Assembly: GCF_008806595.1 (NCBI RefSeq)
Contig: NZ_VZRB01000020.1
Location: forward strand, 1 to 64,000
Length of the DNA: 64,000 bases
From: Streptomyces luteolifulvus
Lineage (GTDB): Bacteria > Actinomycetota > Actinomycetes > Streptomycetales > Streptomycetaceae
Direction of reading: 5' to 3'
Part shown: in pieces, positions 35,919-44,348 of the stretch
How positions within the stretch are numbered: position 1 is the stretch's first letter
How the letters are laid out: every line of letters starts with the position of its first letter
Notes under the pieces: generated by a model
Seen by the model: the letters and a program-made list of their open reading frames with translations, nothing else
Told to the model about the DNA's origin: nothing
The model's database searches: none
Made by a program: the position numbers and the translations under genes

Positions 35919-36827
35919 ATGGAGCATGAGGTGTTCGTTCCGGTTCCGGCCGACCTGCTGCGCGCGGCGCTCGAAGATCCCGCGCGGGTCGCCCGGGCGA
36001 TCCCCGGGCTCCTGCAGGACGCCGGTGCGGAGCGTGCGGAGCCCCTCAGCGGCCGGCTGAAGGTCCGCGTCGGCAGCCACTCCGTCACCTATCGAGGCAC
36101 CGTGCGCGTGACCGGGCAGGAGGACGGTTCGTACGCCGTCGAGGGCGACGCCACCGAGGCCCGCGGCACCGGCTCGGCCAGGCTCGCGCTGACTCTCCGC
36201 CTGAGGGACACGGACGGCGGAACGACCCTCACCTTTGAGGGAACGGCCTCCGCGGACGGACGCGTCACGGAACTGCCGGCCGACGCGGTCGCCTCGGCCG
36301 CGGCCAGGCTGCTGAACCGTTTCGCGGAGAACCTGGGAGCGACGGCGGAGGAACCGGGACCGGAGTCGGAGCCGCGGCCGGAGCCGGAGATGTCCGCACC
36401 GGAACCCGAACCGGCACCGGAGCCCGAACCGGCACCGGAGCCCGAACCGGCACCGGAGCCCGAACCGGCACCGGAGCCCGAACCGGCACCGGAGCCCGAA
36501 CCGGCACCGGAGCCCGAACCGGCACCGGAGCCCGAAGCGGCACCCGAACCCGAACCGCACCACCCCCCGGAGCCCGCCGCCCCCCTCCCGGCCGACGACT
36601 TCCCCGAGTCCCCCGAACCCCCCGCCGAGGCGGCGCACGCGCGGCGGACGATGATCGGTCGCAGCGCGGAGGAGGTGGACCACGCCCCGCCGCGCGGCCG
36701 CTACGCCCCCGTGCCCGCGCCACAGACGGTCACCCCCGTGTCCACGCTGCGCTGGGCCGCACCGGCCGCCGCGGCCGTCGTGGTCTCGGCGATCGTCGCG
36801 GCGCGGATGCTGCGCAGACGACGCTGA
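35919..36827 (+). CDS. CoxG/SRPBCC-like protein, tail-anchored, with PEPEPA repeats
   Basis: ATG at 35919; 302 residues. Residues ~1-145 are a CoxG-type SRPBCC domain (EVFVPVPADLLRAALEDPARVARAIPGL, SGRLKVRVGSHSVTYRGTV, ADAVASAAARLLNRFAENLG). A Pro/Glu region follows with about eight near-identical PEPEPA units, then a low-complexity stretch and a C-terminal membrane helix (LRWAAPAAAAVVVSAIVAARML) ending in basic residues. CoxG assists carbon-monoxide dehydrogenase assembly; without cox genes nearby, the domain here more likely binds a hydrophobic ligand. The repeat would act as a rigid spacer off the membrane. Confidence 0.8.
   Translation: MEHEVFVPVPADLLRAALEDPARVARAIPGLLQDAGAERAEPLSGRLKVRVGSHSVTYRGTVRVTGQEDGSYAVEGDATEARGTGSARLALTLRLRDTDGGTTLTFEGTASADGRVTELPADAVASAAARLLNRFAENLGATAEEPGPESEPRPEPEMSAPEPEPAPEPEPAPEPEPAPEPEPAPEPEPAPEPEPAPEPEPAPEPEAAPEPEPHHPPEPAAPLPADDFPESPEPPAEAAHARRTMIGRSAEEVDHAPPRGRYAPVPAPQTVTPVSTLRWAAPAAAAVVVSAIVAARMLRRRR
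36397..36546 (+). repeat. 18-bp tandem repeat encoding PEPEPA
   Basis: About eight copies of an 18-base unit (GAACCGGCACCGGAGCCC), nearly identical in DNA, lie inside the CoxG-like gene. Such DNA-level identity implies recent slippage expansion, so copy number may vary between strains. Confidence 0.9.
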
Positions 36828-36867
36828 GCGCCGCACGCCCTCTCGATCAGCCCAGTAGGGTCGTCCC

Positions 36868-37656
36868 GTGAGTAACGAAGACATCACGCTGACCGCGGGC
36901 GACGCGGAAGTGACCGTGCAGCCGGGCAACGGCGGCCGCATCGGAGGACTCCGGGTCGGCGGCACCGAACTCCTGCGGCAGGGGGAGCGGTTCGGCTGCT
37001 TCCCGATGGTCCCCTGGTGCGGACGGATCCGCGACGGACGGTTCCGCGACGGCGCGACCGCCTACCAGATGCCGCTCAACTCCCCGCCGCACGCCATCCA
37101 CGGCACCGTCCGCGACGGCGTCTGGCGCACGGCCCGCGCCACCGCCGACGAGGCGGTCATCACGTACGACCTCGTGGACCCCTGGCCCTGGTCGGGCCGG
37201 GTCACCCAGGTCGTCGGCCTGACCGGGGACAGCCTGACGCTCACGATGTCCGTGGAGACGTACGAGACCTCCTTCCCGGCGCAGATCGGCTGGCACCCGT
37301 GGTACAACCGGAACCTGGGAGGCGAGGACGTGCGAGTGGAGTTTGACGCCGCCTGGCAGGAGGAGCGCGGCGAGGACCACCTCCCGACCGGCCACCGCGT
37401 CGACCCGAAGCCCGGCCCCTGGGACGACTGCTTCGGCATGCCCGGCGGCATCGACGTCACCCTGACCTGGCCCGGACAACTGGAGCTGAAGGTGGCCAGC
37501 CGTGAGCAGTGGATGGTCGTGTACGACGAGCAGGAGGCCGCGGTCTGCGTGGAGCCGCAGACGGGCCCGCCCGACGGCCTGAACTCCCACCCCCGCCTGG
37601 TCACCCCGATCGACCCCCTGGAGGCCACGACGACCTGGACCTGGCGCCGCATCTAA
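36868..37656 (+). CDS. Aldose 1-epimerase family protein
   Basis: GTG at 36868 (VSNEDITLTAGD); 262 residues. The galactose-mutarotase fold shows in VQPGNGGRIGGLRVGGTELL, VPWCGRIRDGRF, catalytic-type His in SPPHAIHGTVRD and in IGWHPWYNR, and the C-terminal acidic VCVEPQTGPPDG. It interconverts sugar anomers or phosphosugar anomers. Ten bases separate it from pyrE, same strand, so the two are probably co-transcribed. Confidence 0.85.
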   Translation: MSNEDITLTAGDAEVTVQPGNGGRIGGLRVGGTELLRQGERFGCFPMVPWCGRIRDGRFRDGATAYQMPLNSPPHAIHGTVRDGVWRTARATADEAVITYDLVDPWPWSGRVTQVVGLTGDSLTLTMSVETYETSFPAQIGWHPWYNRNLGGEDVRVEFDAAWQEERGEDHLPTGHRVDPKPGPWDDCFGMPGGIDVTLTWPGQLELKVASREQWMVVYDEQEAAVCVEPQTGPPDGLNSHPRLVTPIDPLEATTTWTWRRI

Positions 37657-37665
37657 GCTGGCCGC

Positions 37666-38214
37666 ATGAGTGACGTACGTGGCGAGCTGCTGCAGCAGAT
37701 CAAGGACAAGGCCGTGGTGCACGGCAAGGTGACCCTGTCGTCGGGTCTGGAGGCGGACTACTACGTCGACCTGCGCCGCATCACCCTCGACGGAGAGGCC
37801 GCCCCGCTGGTCGGGCAGGTGCTGCTCGACCTGACCGCCGATCTCGACTTCGACGCGGTCGGCGGGCTGACCATGGGCGCCGACCCCGTGGCCGCCGCGA
37901 TGCTGCACGCGGCCGCCGCCCGCGGGCGGAAGCTGGACGCCTTCGTCGTACGGAAGGCCGCCAAGGCCCACGGACTGCAGCGGCGGGTCGAGGGCCCGGA
38001 GATCAGCGGCCGCCGGGTCCTGGTCGTCGAGGACACCTCCACCACCGGTGGCTCGCCGCTCACCGCCGTCGAGGCCGTGCGGGAGGCGGGCGCCGAGGTG
38101 GTCGCCGTGGCGACCATCGTCGACCGGGCGACCGGCGCCGCCGAGAAGATCGAGGCGGGCGCGGGCGTGCCGTACCGCTTCGCGTACTCCAAGGACGAGT
38201 TGGGGCTCGATTGA
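37666..38214 (+). CDS. pyrE: Orotate phosphoribosyltransferase
   Basis: ATG at 37666; 182 residues. The PRPP-binding motif is VLVVEDTSTTGGS at ~122-134, and the N-terminal KVTLSSGLEADYYVDLRRITL and GGLTMGADPVAAAML match PyrE. It converts orotate plus PRPP to OMP in pyrimidine synthesis. It stands apart from other pyr genes, as usual in Streptomyces. Confidence 0.95.
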   Translation: MSDVRGELLQQIKDKAVVHGKVTLSSGLEADYYVDLRRITLDGEAAPLVGQVLLDLTADLDFDAVGGLTMGADPVAAAMLHAAAARGRKLDAFVVRKAAKAHGLQRRVEGPEISGRRVLVVEDTSTTGGSPLTAVEAVREAGAEVVAVATIVDRATGAAEKIEAGAGVPYRFAYSKDELGLD

Positions 38215-38383
38215 GCCGTCCCGCCGAGTCGACCCTTGACCGGGTCATCCACAGGTTGGACACCATGGGGGGACCATCCGGCCAAGTCTGGAAAGATGGG
38301 GTCGACAATGACGTCATCCCCAAGGTCTAGGTCAGGGCCGTAGGACGCACAACGTCAACCCGCACATCCCAAGGAGCGGACAG

Positions 38384-39415
38384 ATGCCCATCGCAACCCC
38401 CGAGGTCTACAACGAGATGCTCGACCGGGCGAAGGCAGGCAAGTTCGCCTACCCGGCCATCAACGTCACCTCGAGCCAGACCCTGCACGCTGCGCTGCGT
38501 GGCTTCGCGGAGGCGGAGAGCGACGGCATCATCCAGATCTCCACGGGTGGTGCGGAGTTCCTCGGCGGCCAGTACAGCAAGGACATGGTCACCGGTGCCG
38601 TGGCCCTGGCCGAGTTCGCGCACATCGTCGCGGAGAAGTACCCGGTCACCGTCGCGCTGCACACGGACCACTGCCCGAAGGACAAGCTCGACGGGTATGT
38701 ACGTCCGCTGCTCGCGGTCTCCGAGGAGCGCGTCAGGGCCGGCCGCAACCCGCTCTTCCAGTCACACATGTGGGACGGCTCCGCCGAGACCCTCGCCGAC
38801 AATCTCGCCATCGCCCAGGAGCTCCTGGAGCGCGCCCGCGCCGCCAAGATCATCCTCGAGGTGGAGATCACCCCGACCGGCGGCGAGGAGGACGGCGTCT
38901 CCCACGAGATCAACGACTCCCTGTACACGACGGTCGACGACGCCGTGCGCACGGCCGAGGCGCTCGGTCTCGGCGAGAAGGGCCGCTACCTGCTGGCCGC
39001 CTCCTTCGGCAACGTCCACGGCGTGTACAAGCCGGGCAACGTCGTCCTGCGCCCCGACCTGCTCAAGGAGCTGAACGAGGGCGTCGCCGCGAAGTACGGC
39101 AAGCCGACCGGCTCGCAGCCCTTCGACTTCGTCTTCCACGGCGGCTCCGGCTCCACGGAGGACGAGATCCGCACCGCGCTGGAGAACGGCGTCGTGAAGA
39201 TGAACATCGACACGGACACGCAGTACGCCTTCACGCGTCCCGTCGCCGACCACATGTTCAAGAACTACGACGGCGTCCTGAAGGTCGACGGCGAGGTCGG
39301 CTCCAAGAAGACCTACGACCCGCGCACCTGGGGCAAGCTCGCCGAGGCGTCCATGGCCGCGCGTGTCCTCGAGGCCACCCAGAACCTGCGCTCGGCCGGC
39401 ACGAAGATCAAGTAA
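38384..39415 (+). CDS. fba: Class II fructose-bisphosphate aldolase
   Basis: ATG at 38384 with AAGGAGCGG upstream; 343 residues. Class II signatures: YPAINVTSSQTLHAALRGF, zinc-site HTDHCPKDK, EVEITPTGGEED, SFGNVHGVYK, FHGGSGSTEDE and MNIDTDTQYAF. It splits fructose-1,6-bisphosphate in glycolysis and runs in reverse in gluconeogenesis. Ends at a strong hairpin. Confidence 0.97.
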   Translation: MPIATPEVYNEMLDRAKAGKFAYPAINVTSSQTLHAALRGFAEAESDGIIQISTGGAEFLGGQYSKDMVTGAVALAEFAHIVAEKYPVTVALHTDHCPKDKLDGYVRPLLAVSEERVRAGRNPLFQSHMWDGSAETLADNLAIAQELLERARAAKIILEVEITPTGGEEDGVSHEINDSLYTTVDDAVRTAEALGLGEKGRYLLAASFGNVHGVYKPGNVVLRPDLLKELNEGVAAKYGKPTGSQPFDFVFHGGSGSTEDEIRTALENGVVKMNIDTDTQYAFTRPVADHMFKNYDGVLKVDGEVGSKKTYDPRTWGKLAEASMAARVLEATQNLRSAGTKIK

Positions 39416-39422
39416 CCGGCTG

Positions 39423-39458
39423 ACAGCGAGCCCGGCGCGACCGCGCCGGGCTCGCTGT
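39423..39458 (+). terminator. Terminator of fba
   Basis: A 16-bp perfect stem (39423-39438 with 39443-39458) with a 4-base loop begins seven bases after the fba stop. Confidence 0.9.
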
Positions 39459-39470
39459 ATACCTGGGGGC

Positions 39471-40937
39471 ATGCCCGATGTCCGGCTGGCCTCGCCGCAA
39501 GGCAAGTGGATCCTGCTGACCACCGTGCTCGGCTCCAGCATGGCCATGCTGGACTCGACCGTCGTCAACGTCGCACTGCCCCGCATCGGCCGTGACCTCG
39601 ACGCGAGCCTCGCCGCTCTGCAGTGGACGGTCAACGCGTACATGGTCACGCTGGCCGGGCTGATCCTCCTCGGCGGGTCGCTCGGCGACCGCTACGGCCG
39701 GCGCAAGGTCTTCGTCGTGGGCGTGATCTGGTTCGCCGCCGCGTCCCTGCTGTGCGGTCTCGCCCCGAACGCCGGCGTCCTCATCGCCGCCCGTGCCCTT
39801 CAGGGCGTCGGCGGAGCCCTGCTCACCCCCGGCTCCCTCGCCCTGATCCAGGCGTCCTTCCACCCCGACGACCGGGGCCGGGCCGTGGGACTGTGGTCCG
39901 GGTTCGGCGGCGTCGGCGCGGCGGTCGGCCCGTTCCTGGGCGGCTGGCTGGTGGACGGGCCGGGCTGGCGCTGGGTCTTCCTGCTGAACGTCCCGCTGGC
40001 GCTGGTGTGCGCGCCGATCGCCGTACGCCATGTCCCCGAGTCGGCGGACGACACCCGCCACGGCCGCTTCGACGTGCTCGGCGCGACCCTGGGCGCACTG
40101 TCCCTCGCGCTGGTGACCTACGCGCTGATCGAGGCCCGTGAGGGTTCGCTGGTGGTCGCGGTCACCGCGGTGGCCGGTCTGGTCGCCGCCGTTGCCTTCG
40201 TCCACGTGGAGCGGCACACGCCCGACCCGATGATGCCGCTCGACATCTTCGCGTCGCGCCAGTTCACCGCGGTCAACCTGGTCACGCTGGGTGTGTACGC
40301 GGCCTTCGGCGGCTTCTTCTTCCTCGCCGCGCTCCAGCTCCAGGTCGCCGTCGGCTGGTCGGCTCTCGCCGCCGGTACGGCCCTGCTGCCGACGACGGTC
40401 CTGATGCTGCTGTTCTCCGCCCGCTCCGGCGAGATCGGCGAGCGCATCGGCCCGCGCATCCCGCTCACCGTCGGCCCCCTGCTGTGCGCCGCCGGGATGC
40501 TGCTGATGCTGCGGGTCGGACCGGGCGCCTCCTACGTGAGCGATGTGCTGCCCGCGCTGCTGATCCTCGGCCTCGGCATGGTCATCCTGGTCGCGCCGCT
40601 GACCGCCACCGTCCTCGGCTCCGTGGACACCTCCCGGGCGGGCCTGGCCAGCGGCATCAACAACGCGGCGGCCCGCGCGGCGGGCCTGATCGCGGTGGCC
40701 GCGCTGCCGCTGCTCGCGGGGATGGGCCCGGAGGCGTACCGCTCGCCGAGCGCCTTCGACGAGGCGTTCGGCCGCGCGATGGTCCTGTGCGCGGTACTCC
40801 TGGTGGCGGCCTCGGTCCTCGCCTTCGCGACGGTACGACGACTGCCCCCGGACTGCCGCCGCCCGGAGTGCCGCACCTTCGGGTCGATTTCGGCACCACC
40901 GCTGGAGGGGGAGCGGCCCCGGGGGCGGATCGGGTAG
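39471..40937 (+). CDS. MFS exporter, DHA2 (14-helix) family
   Basis: ATG at 39471; 488 residues with 14 predicted membrane helices. Diagnostic motifs: D1 LDSTVVNVALPRIGRDL, motif A GGSLGDRYGRRKVF, and antiporter motif C region GVGGALLTPGSLALI. DHA2 members export drugs and secondary metabolites in exchange for protons (EmrB/QacA types). It is inserted between fba and DUF3151, and no TetR regulator is adjacent. Confidence 0.88.
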   Translation: MPDVRLASPQGKWILLTTVLGSSMAMLDSTVVNVALPRIGRDLDASLAALQWTVNAYMVTLAGLILLGGSLGDRYGRRKVFVVGVIWFAAASLLCGLAPNAGVLIAARALQGVGGALLTPGSLALIQASFHPDDRGRAVGLWSGFGGVGAAVGPFLGGWLVDGPGWRWVFLLNVPLALVCAPIAVRHVPESADDTRHGRFDVLGATLGALSLALVTYALIEAREGSLVVAVTAVAGLVAAVAFVHVERHTPDPMMPLDIFASRQFTAVNLVTLGVYAAFGGFFFLAALQLQVAVGWSALAAGTALLPTTVLMLLFSARSGEIGERIGPRIPLTVGPLLCAAGMLLMLRVGPGASYVSDVLPALLILGLGMVILVAPLTATVLGSVDTSRAGLASGINNAAARAAGLIAVAALPLLAGMGPEAYRSPSAFDEAFGRAMVLCAVLLVAASVLAFATVRRLPPDCRRPECRTFGSISAPPLEGERPRGRIG

Positions 40938-41025
40938 CGGGCTGGGGACCGCTGCCGCCATCGTCGTGCACTTCGGGCCGCCGCTTCTTGAGGAGCGGCG
41001 GCACATTCTTGCGCTGCGGTGCCTG

Positions 41026-41445
41026 TTACCGCTTCAGCTCGGTGTACGCCTCGGCGCTGCTGTCCTTGAGGAACTGCCAGCAACGCTCCGTCTCGTCCTT
41101 CTCGTTGATCTCGCTGGCGGCACGAGCGAGGGCGGCGAGGCAGCGCAGGAACCCGCGATTGGCCCGGTGGTCCCAAGGGATGGGGCCATGCCCCTTCCAG
41201 CCGGCGCGGCGCAGCGAGTCCAGACCGCGGTGATAGCCGGTGCGCGCGTAGGCGTATGACTCGACAACTCGCCCCGCCTCGAAGGCGTCGTCGGCGAGCA
41301 TCGCCCAGGCGAGCGAGAACGTGGGGTGCTTCGCCGCGACCTCGACCGGGGGCTGGGATTGCTCACCCAGTAGGCGGTACGCCTCTTCATTCTCCGGCAG
41401 GTACGTCGGGTCCGGGCCGCCGAGCAGGTTCTTGTGCGTCGTCAT
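41026..41445 (-). CDS. DUF3151 family protein
   Basis: ATG at 41443-41445; 139 residues (MTTHKNLLGGPDPTYLP). The conserved DUF3151 blocks are ILL-type N-terminus, HPTFSLAWAMLADDAFEAG, VESYAYARTGYHRGLDSLRRAGW and the C-terminal ERCWQFLKDSSAEAY. Soluble, function unknown. A similar C-terminal fragment occurs on the other strand at about 43290-43365. Confidence 0.88.
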   Translation of the reverse strand: MTTHKNLLGGPDPTYLPENEEAYRLLGEQSQPPVEVAAKHPTFSLAWAMLADDAFEAGRVVESYAYARTGYHRGLDSLRRAGWKGHGPIPWDHRANRGFLRCLAALARAASEINEKDETERCWQFLKDSSAEAYTELKR

Positions 41446-41567
41446 GGAAGCAGTCTGCCACTTGAGGCTGGGCATCCGGGAAGCCTCCGCGGAATATTGG
41501 CCGTGGACCGGGTGGATATGAGAATGGCGCTTGATGTACCTGATTGCGATATGCGACGATCCGGCAC

Positions 41568-43016
41568 ATGGCGGCACGACGGGGGTCCTCCGGGGCCATT
41601 CAGGTGGGCATCTACACCCGGATCAGCAAGGACGATGAGGCCGAAGGGCTGGGCGTCGCACGACAGGAAGAGGACTGCCGACTGCACTGCGCTGCCCGGG
41701 GATGGGAGGTCGCCAAGGTCTACGAGGACAACGATCTCTCCGCGTACAAGCGCAAGACGGTGCGTCCGGAGTTCCGACAGATGCTGGAAGATCTGAAGGC
41801 TGGACGCATCGACGGGGTCGTCGCCTGGGACATCGACCGCTTCACGCGCCAGCCGCGCGAACTGGAGGCGTGGATCGACGAGTACGAGGATGAAGAGCGC
41901 CGGAAGCGCCACCTCGTCTTCGATTCTGTCTCGGCGTCGGACATCGACCTGTCCACGGAGAACGGCCGGTTCATCGCGCGGATCAAGGTCACCATCGCCA
42001 ACAAGTCCTCGGCGGACACGTCGAAGCGGACGAAGCGCAAGCACCTGGAACTGGCGGCGAAGGGCAAGCTCCCCGGTGGTCGGGCACCGTACGGATGGAA
42101 TCGCGAGGACCGCCGGACACGGGTGCCGGAAGAGGCCGAGAACCTCCGCAAGGCGGTGAAGGACTTCCTGGGCGGCGTCCGCTGGGCGTCGATCGCGCGT
42201 GAGTGGCGGGACAAGGGAGTCAGGTCGCACAGCGGCGGATTCTTCGACGACTCCAAGATCAAGCGGATGCTGATGAACCCGCGGATCTGCGGCTACCGGA
42301 TGCACCAGGGGGAGTTGTTCCTGGACGAACGCGGTGAGCCCGTCGTCGGCGACTGGGAGCCGATCATCACCCCCGACGACTGGTACCTGCTGACGGAGAA
42401 GGTCCGGCGGGAGTCGGAGGGACGGGCCGTACGGGACAACGCCACGAAGTACCTGCTCTCCGGCATCGCCCGGTGCGGGCGGTGCGGTACGAAGATGCGG
42501 GCCTTCCCGTCGTACCGGAAGTCGAAAACGTCATCGCAGTACAGGTACGCCTGCCCCGGTAAGAACGATGGGGGATGTGGGGGAGTGGCCAGAGCAGGCG
42601 AACCGGTCGACCGCCTCATCAGGAACGCCGTGTTCCTCAGCTCGGACAAGGCGCTCGCGAACGTCCGCGAGCGCGCGCCGGAGTGGACCAAGGACGAGCA
42701 ACTGGCCTCCCTTGAACGGGATATGGCCGAGTTCAAGCAGGCGTGGCAGGAGAAGCGTATGTCTGCCGCTCGCTACATCGCACTCACCGAGGACCTGGAG
42801 AAGCAGATCGCGGAGCTGCACCGGGAGCGAGCCCTGCAACGTGCCGAGGCCGCGACCTTCTCGGCCGGCCCTATCGACATACGGGAGCGGTGGGAGAAGC
42901 TGACGATCGAGCAGCAGCGCGCCGCAGTCCTCAAGGTCTTCCGCGCGGTCATCGTCAAGCCCGCGTCGAACGGGCCGATCTTCGATCCGGAGGACATCGA
43001 GCCGGTGCTTAGATGA
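41568..43016 (+). CDS. Large serine recombinase (phage-type integrase)
   Basis: ATG at 41568 (MAARRGSSGAIQVGIYTRIS) gives 482 residues; the earlier ATG at 41544 is less likely. Resolvase N-domain with catalytic Ser expected in YTRISKDDE, VARQEEDC, DNDLSAYK and VVAWDIDRFTR. The recombinase domain follows (GKLPGGRAPYGWNRE), then a zinc-ribbon CGRCGTKMRAF ... CPGKNDGGCGG and a C-terminal coiled coil. Large serine integrases join phage attP to host attB. No other phage or plasmid genes accompany it, so it is a stranded integrase or a minimal element. It is slightly less GC-rich than its neighbours. Confidence 0.9.
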   Translation: MAARRGSSGAIQVGIYTRISKDDEAEGLGVARQEEDCRLHCAARGWEVAKVYEDNDLSAYKRKTVRPEFRQMLEDLKAGRIDGVVAWDIDRFTRQPRELEAWIDEYEDEERRKRHLVFDSVSASDIDLSTENGRFIARIKVTIANKSSADTSKRTKRKHLELAAKGKLPGGRAPYGWNREDRRTRVPEEAENLRKAVKDFLGGVRWASIAREWRDKGVRSHSGGFFDDSKIKRMLMNPRICGYRMHQGELFLDERGEPVVGDWEPIITPDDWYLLTEKVRRESEGRAVRDNATKYLLSGIARCGRCGTKMRAFPSYRKSKTSSQYRYACPGKNDGGCGGVARAGEPVDRLIRNAVFLSSDKALANVRERAPEWTKDEQLASLERDMAEFKQAWQEKRMSAARYIALTEDLEKQIAELHRERALQRAEAATFSAGPIDIRERWEKLTIEQQRAAVLKVFRAVIVKPASNGPIFDPEDIEPVLR

Positions 43017-43224
43017 AGAACGAAGTTCCTCGACTCGCTGGCGCCCTCGAATCGCTGCCGTCATGGACAGCGGCGCTTGGCGCGGCGGGTTCGCAAGCCT
43101 CCCCCGTTGGCGGCTTGCCCCCCGCCCACCCCGTGGAGCAGATGCTGGCAAGCTCCACCACCCATGGCAGGTCCCGCTCCGGCAGCTGGGCCGCGAGGCT
43201 GTCCAGCCACTCCTGCTCGGTCAT
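43009..43224 (-). CDS. Small hypothetical protein downstream of the recombinase
   Basis: ATG at 43222-43224 with GAGGGG upstream; 71 residues (MTEQEWLDSLAAQLPERDLPW), overlapping the recombinase end by eight bases on the opposite strand. The N-terminal half is acidic and helical, the tail rich in Ala/Ser/Pro. No family recognised. It may be accessory to the integrative element. Confidence 0.5.
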   Translation of the reverse strand: MTEQEWLDSLAAQLPERDLPWVVELASICSTGWAGGKPPTGEACEPAAPSAAVHDGSDSRAPASRGTSFFI

Positions 43225-43289
43225 ACCGTGCCCCCTCACGCTCTCGGGTACATCTTCCACCATTCTCCTGATAGCACAAGCCAAACCAT

Positions 43290-43365
43290 CCCCCGGGAGG
43301 AGTACGAGCGCTGCACGCAGTTCCTGAAGGACTCCTCGCCGACGGCCGCCCAGACGCTGAGCTGA
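43290..43365 (+). pseudogene. DUF3151-like gene remnant (3' end)
   Basis: The frame ends REEYERCTQFLKDSSPTAAQ and then TLS stop at 43363-43365, closely like the C-terminus of the DUF3151 protein at 41026 (ERCWQFLKDSS). No upstream part of a DUF3151 gene is present. It is followed at 43385 by a good terminator, so this is the real 3' end of a lost gene. The recombinase element may have displaced the rest. Confidence 0.55.
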
Positions 43366-43384
43366 GCGAACGCTCGTGTTCCCG

Positions 43385-43410
43385 GGCCCGCCTGGTGTGA
43401 CAGGCGGGCC
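43385..43410 (+). terminator. Hairpin after the DUF3151-like remnant
   Basis: Ten-bp perfect stem (43385-43394 with 43401-43410), 6-base loop, then CTTGCGCTTT, 19 bases past the remnant's stop. Confidence 0.8.
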
Positions 43411-43517
43411 TTGCGCTTTGGGCGGACGATGCGCAGGATGCCCGTGGGGACCGGGGCCCCCGTGTCGAGAACGGCAGGGGCGGACCGCTACCCGGAGTAC
43501 ATGTACAGGAGACAGCG

Positions 43518-44348
43518 ATGTCCCACGAGGCTCACGAGCCCGAGACCCCGCATCTCGACTTCGCAGGCACGACGCCGTACGAGGACTACGTCAAGGCGGA
43601 CGTGCTCACCCACCTCCAGCACACCCTCTCCGACGATCCCGGAGAAATGGTCTTCCTGGTCACGACCCAGGTGATGGAGCTGTGGTTCACCGTGATCGTC
43701 CACGAGTGGGAGACCGCCGCGCGGGCCCTGCGCGAGGACCGGGTGCCGGTCGCGATCGACGCGCTGAAACGTTCCGTACAGGAACTGGAGGCACTGAACG
43801 CCTCCTGGAAGCCGCTCGGCCGGCTCACCCCGGCCCAGTTCAACGCGTACCGCTCCGCCCTCGGCGAGGGCTCCGGCTTCCAGTCCGCGATGTACCGCCG
43901 TATGGAGTTCCTGCTCGGCGAGAAGTCCGCGTCCATGCTGGTCCCGCACCGCGGTGCGCCCCGCGTCCACGCGGAGCTGGAGAAGGCGCTGCACGAGCCG
44001 AGCCTCTACGACGAGGTGCTGCGGCTGCTCGCCCGGCGCGGACACGCGATCCCCGAGGCCGTACTGGAGCGCGACGTCGTACGGCGCCACGAGCCGTCGG
44101 ACGAGGTCGAGGCCGCGTGGACGGCGGTCTATTCCGGCGACGCCACCGACGAGGTCGCCCGGCTCGGCGAGGCGCTGACCGACGTCGCCGAACTGGTGTG
44201 GCGCTGGCGCAACGACCATCTGGTCGCCACCCGCCGCGCGATGGGCGCGAAGGCCGGCACGGGCGGCTCCGCCGGGGTGGCCTGGCTGGAGAAGCGCGCG
44301 CAGAAGAACGTGTTCCCCGAGCTGTGGACGGCGAGGTCCCATGTCTGA
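43518..44348 (+). CDS. kynA: Tryptophan 2,3-dioxygenase
   Basis: ATG at 43518 with AGGAGA upstream; 276 residues. TDO blocks: LDFAGTTPYEDYVKADVL, EMVFLVTTQVMELWFTVIVHEW, and the C-terminal haem-ligand helix VWRWRNDHLVATRRAMG. Opens tryptophan to N-formylkynurenine using oxygen at a haem. Its stop overlaps the kynU start by eight bases, so the two are coupled. Confidence 0.95.
   Translation: MSHEAHEPETPHLDFAGTTPYEDYVKADVLTHLQHTLSDDPGEMVFLVTTQVMELWFTVIVHEWETAARALREDRVPVAIDALKRSVQELEALNASWKPLGRLTPAQFNAYRSALGEGSGFQSAMYRRMEFLLGEKSASMLVPHRGAPRVHAELEKALHEPSLYDEVLRLLARRGHAIPEAVLERDVVRRHEPSDEVEAAWTAVYSGDATDEVARLGEALTDVAELVWRWRNDHLVATRRAMGAKAGTGGSAGVAWLEKRAQKNVFPELWTARSHV

Noticed and set aside
36397..36546. 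Tandem 18-bp repeats considered as CRISPR
   Set aside because: No spacers; units are contiguous and in frame in a coding gene.
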